Assembly (NCBI GenBank): GCA_021521415.1
Contig: JAIQDT010001739.1
Span: 62,001 to 126,000 of the forward strand
DNA length: 64,000 nucleotides
Reading direction: 5' to 3'
DNA from: Bidens hawaiensis
Taxonomy: Eukaryota > Streptophyta > Magnoliopsida > Asterales > Asteraceae
The notes under the pieces are model-generated. The model did no database searches, was not told the origin of the DNA, and saw only the letters and a program-made list of their open reading frames with translations. This document shows positions 1 through 13,479 of the stretch, piece after piece (the first letter of the stretch is position 1; each line of letters begins with the position of its first letter). The position numbers and the translations under genes are program-made.

Positions 1-164
1 TTTAAATTAAAAAACGAACAATAGCCGTTTAATCAGATAACAGAACCGAATAAACCAAATAAATCGGTTAATTTCGTTTCGGTTGGACACTTTCAAATTC
101 GGATTGGTTCGTTTTGGTTAGGGCCAACAAAACTCAAAACCAAATAAACTGATTGACACCCCTG
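1..164. repeat. Terminus of a short hAT-like MITE (other end off window)
   Basis: The stretch is rich in AACCGAAT/GGTTCGG-type words and ends in TTGACACCCCTG. Read on the other strand this gives a start of CAGGGGTGTCAA, which looks like the terminus of a small non-autonomous hAT element. Only one end is in the window, so neither length nor target duplication can be checked. It lies in the intron downstream of the last visible SCD2-like exon. Confidence 0.35.
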
Positions 165-229
165 CCCTATATAAAACCATTGGCTTTAATATAAGTTGCA
201 ATAATCAAACTGGGGTGAAAAGCACATAC

Positions 230-3200
230 CAGGAAGAGACTGGCGTACTAGATTTGGACGACGTTGTTGGGCCAATGCCAACACAACAGCATCTTCTACC
301 TTCAAATGTAAAATATACAAAACACATTCGAGAATTTAATAAAATAAGCATATAGTAAACCAACATACATCAATTCCAAAATTAGGTTTTTATATACCTT
401 CAAGGATGCCATTTCCCTTAGACCCATATCAACTGAAAGCATACTCTCAATATTTCCTTCCCCAGTTAAATCATTAATATCACGCACCACGTTCCTCCTG
501 TCGGAATCATCATCACCTGCTCCCATACAATAATATTAGAAGTGACCATGTGCACTAAACCGAAAAAACTAAACACAAACAAAAAAAGACAGTTTGGTTT
601 TATGTCTTCTTAAAACAGTTCGTTTTCTGTTTGGGTTCGGTTTTTCCGGTTACGAATCGGTTTTTTGGTTTCATGCTCACCCCTAGAATAAAAACATGCC
701 AAAATGCCTGTAAATTTACTCGAAATAAACAACTCTATATGGATTTTCAAATTTATAGTCGGTATTTTGTGATTTACAGCTTTAGAGGTGACAAAAGCTT
801 TAAAATTTAGAGGCATTTTCACTATACAATTTTCCAACAAAATTTTTGATGAAATTGAAATTCATAATATTGAGTGGCCTTAGTGAAAATATTTGAAGAG
901 TTGAATGGCCTGTGTATATGTCATCCCCGATTATTTCTAACATAAGCAGAAAAGCTTTTATCGGAGAACCCTACCCGTATCAAAACATGTGTCGACCGTA
1001 TTTTGACCCGCCCACCGTTCCACCTCTAGCCCGTATATAGAACAACATTAATCAATAAGTTAGTGAACTTACCAACATGCCAAGATTCATCCCTTGCCTT
1101 TTGACCAGCTGAGATGACAACTTCAAACGGCAGTGGTGCAAATGATGACCAATGTTCATGCTTTGACCCCGCTATGTCAGCACAAATACCTTAAAAACCA
1201 AAGAAATACAAGGTATTATAACAAAACATGCAATTCAGTTTCCAATAATGGCATGACAGATGCAAGAAGCTTACCATGCTGTACAGCTAAACCCCAGTAA
1301 CGAGAAAGCCAACACCTCTTTAGAACTACCTCCTCCTGAAAAAAATACAAAAATAAATAAATATAAGCTTCGAGAGCATGGCCAATAAGAGGGTTTTAGC
1401 CACCCAAAACACCACATCTCGTGGCTCTTGTTTTTGGCACCCGGTTTTGGAGTGTAGTTGTTGAACAAGAACTGGAAAAACCGAATTGTGATGGGGTTCA
1501 CTGTACCTTTGTATATAAAATATGAGAGAGAGAGATGAGTGGTTAGAAATATAAAGGTGGTGATGATTTGGCAATGTTTTCGGGTTTTCTTATTGGGTGG
1601 GTTTTCGATGTTTTTGGAGACTGAGTGTATTCTGATGTGACAGCTGAATAGGCATGTTTTTGGGCATCTTTTGGGTTTCCTTATTGTGATGGTCTCTAAC
1701 TCTCTATAAATACTAGACTTAGCAATATCTCAAACGGTTCAAACAGGTCATATAAAAACTTTAAAAAAAGGAAATGCTTCGAGGGGGTAAACCTTAAAAC
1801 TCGTCCAAAGTCATTTTTTAAACGTATACAACCTCCAAAATCGTTTTCATAAAAGAGATCAGTTATTATTCCAATAATGGTGTTTTTGTAATAAAAATTA
1901 ACAGAATAATCCTTTATAAGCAAAGGAGGAAAAAAAAGTGTTAGTGGGTTAACCCTGTTTTGACCTGTACTAAAAAATAACATATTAACCAACCGACCGG
2001 TCCCACCCTGATCCCACCATCTTGCCACCCGTACCATATACCATGAAAAAGTCAAACCTACCATCTCTTCATGAGTCAAAACCATTCGTTGTGTCATCGT
2101 GCGAAGAGCTTTTGCTTCAAATTCAGCTTCTTTGACTTGCTCCATGGCACCTGCGGTCTCATCTTTGACTTTCTGAGTCAAAACAGAAAAGGGGAGAAAA
2201 CAATCAGCACCCAAAAAATATGTTTAACAGCAAAAAGGAAAAACAACAGCATTTTAGTGTTTTGGTGACTGCCATGTATTTACCTCAAGTTCTGCACGAA
2301 GGTTAGATACTTCAACATCTCTTCCATCTTTTGTTTGTTGTGCAGCTTTTAACGCAACCTGAAATGAAAAAAAAATTAAGAACAAGTTTTAATTAGAATG
2401 ATAAAATTGCCCCTTGGTCATTCATGTATCAACTTGGTTCTGTAATGTTAATTTAGGTCAAAAAATTGTAAAACGACAAAATGCTCTTACATCTAAAGCT
2501 TCTGTCACATCTAGAGTTTAGAAATGACAAAAATGCCTCTCGTTTGCTCAAAAGAATCAACTCTAAATAGATTGTCAAAGCCTATTTGAGTATATTCAGG
2601 GGTATGCTCCATTTACAACTCTAGAAATGGCAAAGACTTTTAATTAAAACATTTTGACATTTTTACAATTTTCTGACAAGTTTTTCGCTCAAATCAGAAT
2701 AAACGAAACAAATTGATACTTCAGTAACCTTCAGAGAACAGTCCATGAACCGTTCAGTTGGAAGTTTGTTTGTGTTTATTTAATAAACAAACAACTATGG
2801 ACATATGTCTCCTTCAATTAAAATCATTCGTTCATCCATTTCCGTCAGTCTACATTTGTTAGTTTACGTTCGTTAATAAATTCATTTATGTTTTTTGGCC
2901 CGTTAACACTTAGTATAGTTTTAATAACTTTTGAGGCCCAATACATTGTTATTCATATAGCTTTACCTAGTTTTAGCTATGTTATGTTCATTCATCTACA
3001 TTCAGTTATGTTCGTTCGCAAACTATTCGTTTATGCTGTTAACGAACGAACATGAACAGATTCATTTTCTTAGCGAATGAACATAAAAACCCCGTTTGTT
3101 TAATTGCTCGTGTTTGATCGTTTGTTCGGCTAAAGTTAAACGAATGACCACAGATATGTTCCGTTCGTGTTCGTTCAATTCATTTACAAGCTTAGATACT

Positions 3201-5218
3201 TGGATGGCCTCTAAAGTAGGTTTAATATTTGGATGACCTTAATTAAAAACTTTTGAATACTTGTGTTATCTACAGTCTACACATAAACCCTAATTTGTAT
3301 TTAACTTACCTCTCTTTGACGTATTGCTGCTTCTTTCCTGCCAATACATACATTATATCATTTTTAATTTTTATGCATAAAAAATGATGTAAGACACAAA
3401 TCCAGATTTATCACCTGCTCAACAACTTAGCCTCCAAAGATACTCCTTCTCCTAAAGAAGCCACCTATTAGATACAAGTTTTGTAAATAAATATAAGCAT
3501 GTGGTATCATCAATGATCCAACTTATTATACGTCCACTTAACAGTCTTAACTTTAAGGTCATCAAATCCTACAGCATAAAAACTCAAAGATTGGAATATT
3601 CGTGAGTAACCGTGATTGTATACCTGTTTCTCCAGCTCCTTTGCCCTAGCCTCTGCTTCTTCACGTTTTTCTTCTACACGACGAAGCTGAAATGAAAAAA
3701 CATAATAATTTCTTAATACTGTTACTTATGCATGATATTAATACTTATAGAGGAACCAAAAGGATGAAGTGATGGGCTCGCCTTATCTATAATAATGTCA
3801 TGCTCATCTTGAAGCATATCAAGCTGCAATTAAGCACCAATTTGCATCAATTAAATATTATTAAAATTGTCTGAACGTGATAACAAGCCCATTAAGTTTA
3901 AGAACATTATATATTCCTTAACAAATACATTATTGTGATGTGTACAACTTTAAAACTTTGATAAGATATTCATACTTCATCACGAAGTGCAGATGCCTCA
4001 TGCTGGTCTCCCGTATCTTTACCATGACCAATGTCCGATGTGAACCTAAAACGTATAATCAACAAACAAATACTCCCTTCAATTACATATAGGTTGTCGA
4101 CTGAGACAAATTATTAACCTAATTAATCATTTATAGAAAAACCTTATGAAAGTTCATCGATTAAAAAAAATTAACAGGTAAAAGCATTTATTACCTTTTT
4201 TCCCTATGTTGGTTGCTAGCTGGCGGTTCTATTGGAGATGGGATGGATTCATGTTGTCTCAAAGATGTTCTATTAGGAGGTGCATGTTGTGCTGTGCGAA
4301 CCGACACCGATGGTCTTCCTGCTGATGTGGACCGATTAGAAGTAGTATGCTCCATAAAGTTCCTACCTAACTACATAGAAACATACGAAAGTGATAATAA
4401 CATCAACACACACAAAGAAAACAATAAGCATACAATTCAAACACAATCCTAATCATTCTGTGTTTAATTAACCAAACCGATGATTGATCTACGCACTGCT
4501 ATGTAAAACAAATTTTTCATTCTCACTCAACAAAGTTCGTAATAGACTTACGACATTATCAAATTCTGCACCTAATTATATATCTACAGTTTATCAAGCA
4601 ATACTGTAGAACTAATTATGCTCTGGTTCAGATTCTAATCGTAACTTCATGCACCAAGAACTACCTAATTTAATCTAAGAAAATAGTAGACTTACAGCAT
4701 TATCGGAATCTGCACCTAATTTCATTTCCACTTTCAAACTAATTAACCTCTGGTTCACATCCTAACCCTAAATTTATAAGAAAGTGAAAGATGTAACTCA
4801 AAAACACACGGGAAGTCTGGAGCAAATGCAAATCATATAATTAAGCTCTAGTCAACGAGCTGCGTTGACTTACCGCAGGTGACGGCGATCTATTAGGTCT
4901 AGCAAAGGAAACACCAGAAAAAGCACTGCTACTTCCATTACTATTATTATTACTATTAGAACTGCTACTCCTAAATGAAGTCGGAGAAGCAAAGCGAAAC
5001 CCTAGGTCCTCATCGCCATCGCTGCCTTCATCGTCAGTAGTCTGCGAAGCCATGACTTGCGCCAAACGCTTCGCGGCTTCCTTCGCGGCAACGTTTTGTG
5101 TCCGCTTAATCGTTGAGTATCCAGAAGGTTGACCTAACCTTGACTGCGGATGCGCCGGTGATGATGAACCGGTCCACTGCCGTGTGTACACCGGACTCTC
5201 TGTTCGTTTCCGATCCAT
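230..5218 (-). CDS. SCD2: SCD2-like coiled-coil protein, 13 exons visible, 3' end off the window
   Basis: Exons (minus strand): 5218-4874, 4370-4195, 4045-3976, 3823-3782, 3686-3624, 3464-3415, 3337-3310, 2358-2284, 2172-2062, 1335-1275, 1189-1073, 516-398, 299-230. Phases are consistent throughout and the exons encode the first 442 residues. The N-terminus starts [11 protein letters not shown] and is Ser/Pro-rich and disordered (about 1-190), with [19 protein letters not shown] and RSTSAGRPS blocks. A coiled coil follows (about 190-325), then a conserved region with [31 protein letters not shown] and [14 protein letters not shown]. This order matches plant SCD2 as I remember it. SCD2 works with SCD1 in clathrin-dependent trafficking and cytokinesis at the plasma membrane and cell plate. 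The start codon was chosen from the family-typical MDR(K/R)RTESPVY. Intron 4 appears to use a GC donor. Later exons lie left of position 1. Assignment to SCD2 rather than a paralogue is inferred. Confidence 0.85.
545..690. repeat. MITE-like insertion in an SCD2-like intron
   Basis: The segment is dominated by AACCGAAAAA/GGTTCGGTTTTT words and ends GCTCACCCCTA, the look of a hAT-type MITE terminus. The left end is less clear. It sits entirely in the intron between exons 516-398 and 1189-1073 and does not touch splice sites. Confidence 0.35.
2735..3195. repeat. Degenerate GTTCGTT-rich MITE in an SCD2-like intron
   Basis: This is an AT-rich stretch packed with GTTCGTT, GAACGAAC and TTCATT words. 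It begins near GAACCGTTCAG and ends near CATTTACAAGC, the same composition and terminal words as the better preserved hAT-like MITE at 42493-43249. It is probably an old, diverged relative. It lies within the intron between exons 3337-3310 and 2358-2284. Confidence 0.45.
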
Positions 5219-5442
5219 TTGAATAAAAATAAATACACAATTACAGAAAGAAGCAAGTGTATATGAAATTGATGGATTGGTAGATATTTTGATGTGATAA
5301 TTAGGTTAGGATTTTTGAGATCACCGGAGATATCGGAGGAGTTGGAATTGGGTTTTCTCAAAAGGGAGGTGATTACGCTTCGGCTGAATGTTGAACTCAA
5401 GTGTGTTGATTAAGTAAGAATTATCAAAAGCTGTCTTTGTAA

Positions 5443-5476
5443 GCGGGTGACCCGGGTTCGATCCCCGGCAACTGCG
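5443..5476 (+). pseudogene. 3' part of a tRNA gene (tRNA-Asp-like), truncated
   Basis: GCGGGTGACCCGGGTTCGAT and the bases after it give the 3' anticodon-stem strand, the variable loop, a T arm with a perfect B box (GGTTCGATCCC), and a 3' acceptor strand ending CAACTGCG followed by a T4 run. As I recall the plant tRNA-Asp(GTC) gene, about 29 consecutive bases match its 3' half. The expected 5' half (D arm, A box) is absent upstream, so this is a fragment. It lies about 230 bp upstream of the SCD2-like start codon. Confidence 0.65.
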
Positions 5477-8044
5477 TTTTATTTTTTGGATGTTCTGACT
5501 TGTGATGATCACCTAATTTTGCTAGCAATAGTTGTGCGAATATGTTATTGTTGTTTAATTAAGCCATTTACAAGGGAACTATTATTTTTAACCCATTTGA
5601 ATGTTTACAACTTCAATTAAGAAGTTGGTTTGAGTGAACTGTTTGACCTGTGCCTTGTGACAACACAATTACACTAATAAAAAAAATATACTTAAAAACG
5701 CTAAAAACCAACTCTAAAAATGGCACCATGTTAAGTATTTTGTGTAATTGGCATAGTAACATGTGATTCAATCATGTTTTTTCAATTACCCAAACTATAC
5801 TTCAAAATTTTGTGTTAATATTCTAATTATTTTTAATGTCGAGACCGGTTATGAGCTGGAAAGTGCATGAAGGCACCAAGACAATTTATCATTTAATTTA
5901 AAAAAAGTGAATCACTAATAAAAAGTTGACTCGTTAAATGATGTGTAACATTAATAAAGGTCCATTTTAATAAATAGTGATATGACAGAGTGACAAAAAT
6001 GTTGGTTTATATATAAAATGGAGATTTTCATGTTCGGTATTATTTTGTGCAATATTCTATGCTCATTTTGAAACAAAAGTATCTATATCTATAGGTAGTA
6101 ACACACTTTTAACCGTTGTACTTATATAGTTTCAGGTAGTAAATTGAAAACGTAGTCACGTATATGGTAAGACGAAATCTCACTTTCGTTCTTAACTACT
6201 AAAATAAAACTAACTCATGTGGTCTTAAGTTGTCACACATATCGTACAATCTGTCAATGGCATGCATATCGGGTCACCCGCATAATTTATAAGAACATCA
6301 AATCATATCACCCGAATGATATGTTAATGGTGTGTATTATGTCTACAACCCTCGTTGGTATGTCAGGGCACTAGGGATGTTCATAGGTAGTGCCTCGCAA
6401 GTAGGGTAACCAGATCAGCTACACCACCGTCGGCCCTGCAGGTACCCCACGAACGTAGCCAATGCGGATGCTTATACCCACTGAAAGAATAAGAAAAAGA
6501 GTGCTTGTGTGTGTGAGGAAGACGGCGATTGGAGCACGTTCACGGGTAGACTAACGTTGGTGTGTCCGTTATGATAGACTCAAATGGGGTGGCTGAGCTG
6601 TTGAACAAAGGTTGGATGTTTGTGAGGTTCCGACGGTAGGCGATTGCCCTTAACGTTATATGTAAAGTTTGCATATTCTATAGAAGAATTATGGAGTAAT
6701 GTGGTAATTATATATCATGAACTAAGAATAAACCTGTAAGTTTATAAACTACGAGACAACTTTATGTGATTTTCTCAAAATCCAGGTATCATTCTTAATT
6801 CTTATTATAATCATTTAAAACTCTAATAACAATAAAGGTGCAATAACCACGTAAGAGCTAGTATATATTGTTTTAAATGCGATATATAATACAGTTATTT
6901 AACTGCAAACCGCTTACTTAACTCTTTTTCCCTACTCATCTTTCTACATTTTCATAATAAAGTTGTAACACATAACTGGTTTTAAGAATAAAATTATAAG
7001 AACCACGTAACAATTGACACATTATTTTAAGTGTGATAAATAATACGGTTATTTAATTACAAGTAGCTTACCCTACTCACTTTCTATATTTTCAGTATAC
7101 TGAATTATAAAGTTCTCGTTAATATCTGCTTGAAATTGGTTTTTATTAAAGTTTATTCATTACATTGAATTTAAAAAAAATAAAGAAATGATCGATGCGT
7201 TATCCTGGCCCATAACATCCTGACCCAGAACATGCTAAAACTGTTGAAATGCTCAGAGCATACACGTTGTACAACAGATCCAATTATTGCTACCCAAACA
7301 AGTAATTTCCAATACATTAAGTTGGCCCATTACCTATCGTACTTTTCTTTTTTAATTTACGTTCCAACTAATGTTTTTAATCCGACTAAAGGGTATATTA
7401 TTTAAAATAATAATAATAATAATAATATACTGTACAATTACAATCTATCATTTTAAGTCTTTAATAATTTAAAAAGTGAGGTTTTTCTCTTGTTCAAGTT
7501 CCAACTATGACAAATAAACAGGGGGTATCAGGTTATACCAGATGGTTTTTTCACCTATGGTAGTTTCCTCCTGAGAGTAGATCAGTAGAATAAAGATAAT
7601 CTGATGAGTCAGTGTCCTGTTAGTAATCCAAATTATCATTAAAGAAAAAAATCTAACATTTTATGAGGTTTAATTTCTTATTTATAAAATTTAGTTTTAT
7701 GTATTATACAATTTTATCTGCTTAACTTTTTTTACTTTTATCAAAATCAAACATTGGATTATTAAATATACCACAAACTCGCTTCTTATATATCAATTAA
7801 ATATCTTTATTAATCAAAATGTTTTTTTTTACTTTGAATAACTTGCTCAAACGTCTACGTCACTTTGAATAACTTGTTCAACAATCATCTATTTGGCAGG
7901 TTACCGATGGTAGATGCATAATTTTTAATCTTTTTGTTATGTCATTTTTCTAAATCATCAGGACACCGGCGTCACCTCAATGTTGGATACACATAATCGT
8001 ACACACACATATAAAAAAAACTATAATAAGATAATTAACATATA

Positions 8045-8091
<47 letters not shown>

Positions 8092-10186
8092 CATGTAATT
8101 ACATAGATCTTATGACAACAATAAATTATTATGCAGCCATAGAAGTTGCCAGGTATGCTTGAAGTGCAACCAAAATTCACATAATCCGATTAGTATAGAT
8201 TTGTACATGCATCAATTGGCTTCGATGAGTCAACACGTAGTCACTTCATTTTCACATAAGTTTGCCACTCTTTAAAGAATCTTGTTTCTTCCATTTAACA
8301 AAATCCACCGTTATTAATTTATTTTAATATATTTAAAACCGTATTTTAATATACATTAATTATTTTTAACGATATCTTGCGATATAATATAATACTCAAC
8401 AATACACTTTCATAAAGCAACTTAACTAACAACAAGTGCGTTGACTTGTAAACATTGGTGAGTTAAAGAAACTTTCAATGCCGCTCTATCCCTAACCAAA
8501 TAACTGTCACGAACAATGAAGATTCATGGGCCTGGATAGAAGATGATTACACTAAATATGTGGTTCAGATGCTTTGGCGATTGATCCATCGAACATGAGT
8601 GAATGACAACTTTATTTGGATAGAATTGCTACACCTAAAAATTACTTTTACTGGTCATTGAGAAGTAATGAATATAATTCATACAATGGGGGCCCTATCA
8701 AGAAAAAGAGTAAACGTCTCCTCATGTGATTATTAGATAGACGGATCAATATCAGAATCAATGTATTACAACCTCATCTTTTGTAATATGGCGGAATTTG
8801 TTTGGACTCAAATATGCTCTGTGGTGCAGTATTTCACTCATGAGCTGTAGCTTGGCAAGATTGTTTACAGATAATTAGTAAAAGTAGACAGATATTCATT
8901 TCAAACGGATATTGGAGATTTCCAAGTAAAGATTATAGCTGATAGCTCAGCTAACTTTATAAACTTTAATTGATGTAAACTTGTTTTAAAACAAGTAAAT
9001 AAATGCCATGAGTGTTTAAATCCTGATTTAACGTAAATTATTATTTTATCCAAAACTATTTCCGGCATGTAGCTAAACTTTGATAAATTGACAAAATTGA
9101 TACCAAGTTATCAACTGTTGGTCCCACGTCTAAGCCCATAAGGGTGGGTGCAACATTATAATAAACACTCGTTAGAATGGGTCAAAGACCGAAGTATCTA
9201 GACTGTTATTGGATTCAACCCTTTGAGTATTTATACAAAATTGGTAGTATGCACAGAGGGAGTGCGAGAGAGTGTGTGTGTTTTGAGGAAGAAGAATAAC
9301 CACTTGTTTGTTGAGCAGGAGCATTATATTTATGGGCGTTTGGTGGATTTCATTTAATGTTAATCTTAATCGATCACCTTCAACTTCGGCCTACCAAAAT
9401 TGAGTGGGCCAACATATTAAGTCGTGTTTCACTTGGAAGAGTACCTGATCTACATGCTAAGTTCGTAACAAATATCTCATGCGGGACTACTGATGTAACT
9501 TCAGAAAATTAGGAAGTGCATATTAAAGTTTACTGAATGACATGATTTTATATAATTTCTTCTAGGATTTTAAAACAAGAAATGGCCATGGGCCCATATA
9601 TTAGAAGTGGTAAGAGGGTGGTTACATGCACAAAAAGGCTGCCCCTTGATATGGAAAAGGAATTTACAACTGAAAAGCAACCTTTTTAAGACAACACTTT
9701 TGGCAAAAAGCAAATGATTATGGAATATTATCCTCGTAAGTTGTTGTTTATGACAGCCTCATTTGCCCCTTTTCTGCATGTGACACATTACACATTTTTC
9801 CCACACGAGGCCTATTTTTTTAAATTATCATTATATTCTCTACATTATTAATTAATTAAAGAATTATGATATGTAAATTCTAGTTACATTTTAATTAAAA
9901 AAATATATTACAAAACCAGCTTTTAAGTGTTGATTTGTGATTCTTATACAATAATACTTGCGGTCAAAAAAAAAAAAAAACAATGGAAGTCCAGAAAAAA
10001 TAATTATAAATGATTTTAACACAGTTTGATTATATAATGCTTGTAGGTGGCCTGTGATTCATGGCAGTTTTGTAAAAGTTAAAATCTAGCCCGACTTATC
10101 TTAAACACTGATTATATATGATATAATTATTGTTTAAACAAGAATAATTTTTAGTGGTTACATTAAATAATGTAGTAGATTAAATA
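5477..10186. other. AT-rich intergenic DNA, no gene seen
   Basis: No long open frame, conserved protein block or complete transposon boundary is visible here. The sequence is AT-rich, with short (AAT)n tracts near 7404-7422 and a longer trinucleotide array at 8045-8091. The GC-richer patch at about 6340-6650 shows no recognisable coding potential. Confidence 0.6.
8045..8091. repeat. (ATT)n microsatellite
   Basis: About 15 uninterrupted ATT/TTA units. This is a simple sequence repeat likely to be length-polymorphic. Confidence 0.95.
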
Positions 10187-10194
10187 TGCATTAT

Positions 10195-10873
10195 CAGGCC
10201 TGGCTCTTGGGGTGTGCCAAGTGGGCGACCGGCCGGGGGCACATTTCTTTCGAGGGCACAATTTTTAAAAAAATTCACGATGTTATATATGTGAAATACC
10301 CGAATGTTTATAATCTCACTATTTTATAACACTCAAACACCTTTTAGATCGATTTTTTTTTTAAATTACCCAAAGACTTATAGACTCACTCAAAATTGAA
10401 AAATTCCAAGTACTTTTAATTAATCAATATAAGTTAAATAATTAAATAAAAGAAACATATAGGCGGGATAAAAGCAAAGTCGACTTCGAACACCAGCAGT
10501 CACGGTAGCATATGCATAAATGAGTTTTTCGAAATTATAGTTATTGAAATCTTATTTACGATCCACAATGCCCCAACAATTGGTTGGCGATGATAGCTAT
10601 CGAGAACAGAACGTTAGAGAGCATAAACTGTGAAGAATTGATTAACCAATTGGTTATCAAAAATGTTATGAGAGTTTCACAAATCCATTAGCTATTAGCT
10701 TATTTAGTATGTCATAAACTCATTCTAATACCATGATTTTGCTAATAGTTATGTTTATCGCTATAACTTTAATCGGCGTATAAAATATGTGTTTTCATTA
10801 CTTAGTACATTAAGGTTTAAGGGGCATATTTTCTAGCTTGGCCGGGGCACGTGAATTCTCAGAGCCGGCCCTG
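10195..10873. mobile_element. Non-autonomous hAT transposon, 679 bp, 8-bp TSD
   Basis: The left end reads CAGGCCTGGCTCTTGGG; the right end, reverse-complemented, reads CAGGGCCGGCTCTGAGA, giving imperfect terminal inverted repeats of about 13 bp. It is flanked by perfect 8-bp target duplications TGCATTAT at 10187-10194 and 10874-10881. An 8-bp duplication and CAGGG-type ends are hallmarks of the hAT superfamily. No transposase frame is present. The right terminus is nearly identical to that of the element at 25832-26306. Confidence 0.9.
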
Positions 10874-10881
10874 TGCATTAT

Positions 10882-12835
10882 ATTAAATAACGTATACTAC
10901 TAATTATTAATTGTCATAAAAGATAATTTTACCCTTAAAAATAATTATAAAACTTAAAAGTAAATACATCAAATGTTGTAATATATGAATAAAAACTTTT
11001 AACTTTTGAATTTAAAATTTTTTTTAACATGTAGTGTATTATAATATAGTTAGATTAGATATGGATGTTTGAAAAGGTCAGGAACTAACCGTTGAAATTA
11101 GAAATGATGATAGCAAAACTATATAAACTAATTTTGATTATCTGTTTGAAGGTTATTTAATTATACTAAATTACATTTTAAATAATTTTTTTTAATTTTA
11201 GTTTATTGGGTCAAGCATACGACAAGGGTCCCCGCCCTTATTCAACCATTTAACAATCAGCAACCAAGTAAAACCAGTTGGTACGTCAGTTTTTGTGCAT
11301 GCTAAATTAATTTATAGTAATTGTACCTTTGGTCTTGGTTTTATTATAAAATTATTAAGATATACACTACATTTTATTTTTTACAACACAAATACATGAC
11401 ATTCATTTGTTGGTGTATTTGGAGGAAGACAGAGAACACGTTTATATTCAATAATAAACCGGCTTCTATTTTCAAGACGGTTGGTGATATTAAATTATTG
11501 GGTTACCTATGAATTAAAAATAGATCATTTGGGAATAAATTTTTTTGAAAAAATTGGTGTAATATCCTTTTGTAATTATTGTTTTGTGTTGCTCGGTTCC
11601 TAGCACAAAAAAAGAATCTTTCACAAATTTGTTTTTGTCTAAGATGACATTAGAGTTTGCTAATTTATTGAGCTTGTGTGCTCCTCAAACAAAGACGGAT
11701 TTACAAATTTTGTTGGTATAAAGTGGATCGGGTGAAAAAACAATAAAGAATCTTGTCTTCTTAGTTTTTGAGTAAAAATTGCTTTACTATTGACTTATTT
11801 GACAAGTAGTGTGAAAGTAGGGGCATCTCGAAATACCCTTCAACTTTTTTGACGAATTGCAAAATTAATATAATTTTTTTCTTCTTGTTTTATGTATTCG
11901 GTTAGGATACCTCTATGTCCAAACAACTGTTTTTTGAGATACCCTGAAATTTCTTCTAAATCCACATTTCCCAATAGCTTAAAGTTAAACATATATCTAC
12001 TTTTGTTACCTTGATTCTATGTATCTAAACTAAATTATCACTGAAATTGCTAAAACACATACTATACAAGAAATGATAGTAATAAGCATCCAAAATAAAC
12101 AATTGAAACAAAAAATATATATGGATCAAGTCACCTCAGGACAAAGGATTAGGTTTGGTTGTTTAATCAAAACAAAACACTTTTAAGCGTTACCGTCAAC
12201 TATTCAATTAACCAAAGCAATTGCCAGTGGCGTCTTGTGACTTTTGAAGGTTAAAAAACTATACTGTGAACCAAGGGTTTAAATGGGCGGATATAATGGT
12301 TGTGTGAGACAGTGAGCATGGGGTGTTACAATACACTATCTTACTAATTCATGTAACGTTGATGATGATGGGACGAACCTTATTGAGAATGATGAGTTTA
12401 TGAGAGAAGTTCTTATAATATTCTAGGCGCATGTCATATTAATTTGTGGATGAGAGAGAGAGGTGTTAAATAAAGTGTACATCCTCAGCACACACGTGAC
12501 ATGACATGTTTATGGTCATAGTATCATGTTGAATGGCCTCTAGTAGAATATCTTCATATGATCTTTAAAAGCAAAGGTGTGTGAGTTAAGAGCAATGCAT
12601 ACAATATTACAACCATGTTGGGATATTACATCATTTTTTTATATTTGTTAAAACATGGGTTTCTCTACATTTGGACTATCTAAATCAGATGACCGTTTCT
12701 TGTACAACATAGACATTGTTATTAACGTTAGTTTTTAATTAAAGCATTTATATAAAATAATTAGTATAATGGATCACAATAATTAGGATAACATTTATGT
12801 CTTCTTTTTGAACGGGAATATAACGTGTAAATATG
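10882..12835. other. AT-rich intergenic DNA, nothing recognised
   Basis: Short open frames, for example at 11321-11512, have no conserved features and a composition like the surrounding DNA. No element boundaries were found. Confidence 0.5.
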
Positions 12836-13080
12836 CCTTGTCTAGGGCTATGTTCAAGGTTGACTGCTCACTCGTCGTGAGAGTGTACCCCTTGATGCGA
12901 GGGAATCAGATGGAATCCGTAAACACTCGCCTCATATTGGGCTTGAACCTGGGATTAAAGCCATGATTCGTTCTTTCACCCAGATGTACGTCGAACTGGC
13001 CCAACGGAATCGAACCTGCGTCTCCACCATGGAGGGTAGGCCTCTTACCACTGAACTAGATTCTCAGAACAAGATAACAT
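12836..13080 (-). mobile_element. tRNA-derived SINE candidate
   Basis: Read on the minus strand, the 5' end carries a tRNA-like head: an A-box-like stretch TAGTTCAGTGGTAAGAGG and, about 30 bases on, a good B box GGTTCGATTCC. A further GGTTCAAGCCC follows in the body. The spacing fits an RNA polymerase III internal promoter. The segment is longer than a tRNA, which argues for a SINE rather than a tRNA gene. No target duplication was identified. Confidence 0.5.
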
Positions 13081-13099
13081 TTATTTAGTTTTTTTTACT

Positions 13100-13475
13100 A
13101 CGACTTTTTTGTGTGTTAGGCTGCCGCACTTCCCAATTTTGGAGAGTCCCGTTATCTCACTCTGGCCAAACTATGCTGTCTTAACCGGCCCCACGTTGTC
13201 TTTAGAGTTTGGCGTCGGCGTTTCCCCATAAACCATACCGTCGACTGCCTGACAGCCGTTGTGCCACCACAAGAACAGAACTCTCTGGCGTAACACACGG
13301 TGGGACAAAAACCCAAGCGAGTTCGAGATTAAAACTGACAACATCGTAAAGCCTAGCTCAAATCTTTCATTGACATAATCCAAAAAAAAAAAATGACACA
13401 AACGAGAATCAAGATTGAGTCTTTACTGGAGAACCCAAGTCCCTACCAGTAGACCACAAGTTGACAATTACTTGA
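13100..13475 (-). repeat. Possible second SINE-like or unclassified repeat
   Basis: On the minus strand it begins with a tRNA-like TGGTCTACTGGTAGGGA and continues into GC-richer sequence unlike the AT-rich surroundings, with a poly-T/A run at about 13381-13392. The B box is weak and no terminal duplication is clear, so the class is uncertain. Confidence 0.3.
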
Positions 13476-13479
13476 TAAC

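Noticed and set aside
12836..13080. Functional tRNA gene
   Set aside because: A and B boxes are present but no acceptor stem pairs around them; a SINE head explains it better.
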